From Pedobacter terrae (GTDB lineage: Bacteria; Bacteroidota; Bacteroidia; Sphingobacteriales; Sphingobacteriaceae), in NCBI RefSeq assembly GCF_900100705.1, contig NZ_FNCH01000018.1, positions 36,836 to 100,835 on the forward strand: 64,000 nucleotides of DNA, written 5' to 3'. Below the pieces are notes generated by a model. The model was not told the DNA's origin and made no database searches. It was given only the letters and a program-made list of their open reading frames with translations. Of the stretch, positions 63,432 to 64,000 are shown in pieces. Position 1 is the first letter of the stretch. Each line of letters starts with the position of its first letter. The position numbers were made by a program, and so were the translations under genes.

Positions 63432-64000
63432 GGGCTTCATATTTACGGATAAATGTAAATACTGATGTGGTTATTTTTAAGAGTTGCAAATATAGAATAA
63501 ATATACATTCTATTAAAAAGAAATGTGAAAAATAGTTTAAGGCGTTGGTAGTCAATAAAATTGATTGCTTTTTTTAAGTTTTCAGCGCTATACCAATCCT
63601 TTTACGAACGCTATTTTATACAAAACAAGGCTGACTATGTATAGATTTGAGGTGTGGTCGGTTAAAACTATTCTCTGCGCTTAGCATTTGCAGGTATAGG
63701 GTACATCAGATCCTATAAATGGATTCGGGTATTAACGACCCCTTGGAGTGATCATGTTAACTCCAACTGTACCACTTATTCGCTAATCCTTTACCTATTA
63801 GGTAATGAATTAGGTAACGCCAGAGTAAAGAATAGGTAAGCAAAAGGTAAAGAATAGGTAAACAAAGGGTAAGCATGGGGTTAACTTGGTGTACAGAACA
63901 GGTAAATGTCCTATACTGGAATAAGTTTACAGTAAAAAGTCTTATTACTGATTTGTGTTTACTATCGAATTTGTTTTTACTGTATTGGGTTTACAATGTT
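63432..64000. repeat. Gene-free stretch with a 22-bp tandem repeat
   Basis: About 570 bp without a credible gene. A 22-bp unit beginning GTAAAGAATAGGTAA occurs twice in tandem at 63825-63846 and 63847-63868 (two mismatches), and further AGGTAA motifs lie either side between about 63800 and 63906. Confidence 0.7.

Overview
The window looks like chromosome of a Bacteroidota bacterium of the Sphingobacteriaceae type (Pedobacter-like). This rests on SusC/SusD pairs, a one-protein hybrid two-component sensor, TonB receptors with carboxypeptidase-like N-terminal domains, LytTR systems, an RteC remnant, A-rich ribosome-binding regions and moderate-to-low GC. The genus is an inference; there is no rRNA. 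One tRNA-Met lies near the right end.

Layout. 0.1-8.4 kb: a REC-kinase-REC hybrid protein, an AraC regulator beside an alpha/beta hydrolase, small membrane and secreted proteins, and an HxlR regulator divergent from a quinone-oxidoreductase-like gene. 8.6-25.4 kb: a complete fructan (levan/inulin-type) utilisation locus. It holds a fructose-type hybrid sensor/regulator facing a sugar porter, a fructokinase, SusC, SusD, a DUF4960-type surface lipoprotein and three GH32 enzymes. 25.6-27.1 kb: decayed genes (aldo/keto reductase, possible Fic protein, serine recombinase tail). 27.3-38.0 kb: a graspetide-type RiPP locus of the grasp-with-spasm class. It has a LytTR sensor pair, a TonB receptor, six precursor peptides, an ATP-grasp ligase, an 80-residue unknown, a SPASM-type partner that seems to have lost its C-terminal cysteines, and a C39 peptidase/ABC exporter. 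38.3-42.3 kb: a lone large SF1 helicase, a broken rteC and a small membrane protein. 42.4-48.8 kb: an RND efflux operon. 48.8-62.7 kb: envelope and stress genes (beta-barrel protein, MscS channel, HtrA remnant, DUF2147, universal stress protein, YihY/BrkB, frameshifted DUF421, L,D-transpeptidase, PRC-barrel protein) and a multi-PAS histidine kinase with its receiver. 62.8-64.0 kb: a second recombinase tail abutting tRNA-Met, then a gene-free stretch with a tandem repeat.

How the genes work together. In the fructan locus, surface GH32 enzymes and SusCD-type binding/uptake would bring fructo-oligosaccharides into the periplasm. GH32 enzymes finish hydrolysis, the porter imports fructose, the kinase phosphorylates it, and the hybrid sensor would respond to free fructose. 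In the RiPP locus, all six precursors share an E-K-L leader element, a Gly-Gly site matching the C39 peptidase, and (in five) an acid/Ser/Thr/Lys-rich KKDVD[S/T] core suited to omega-ester or omega-amide ring formation by the ATP-grasp enzyme. The six diverged precursors, the cysteine-poor SPASM partner, an unlabelled 45-residue peptide gene between the sensor genes and the adjacent TonB receptor make 27.3-38.0 kb the most interesting part. Two homologous recombinase tails ending in the same hairpin bracket roughly 27-63 kb, and with the RteC remnant they suggest past integrative-element activity.
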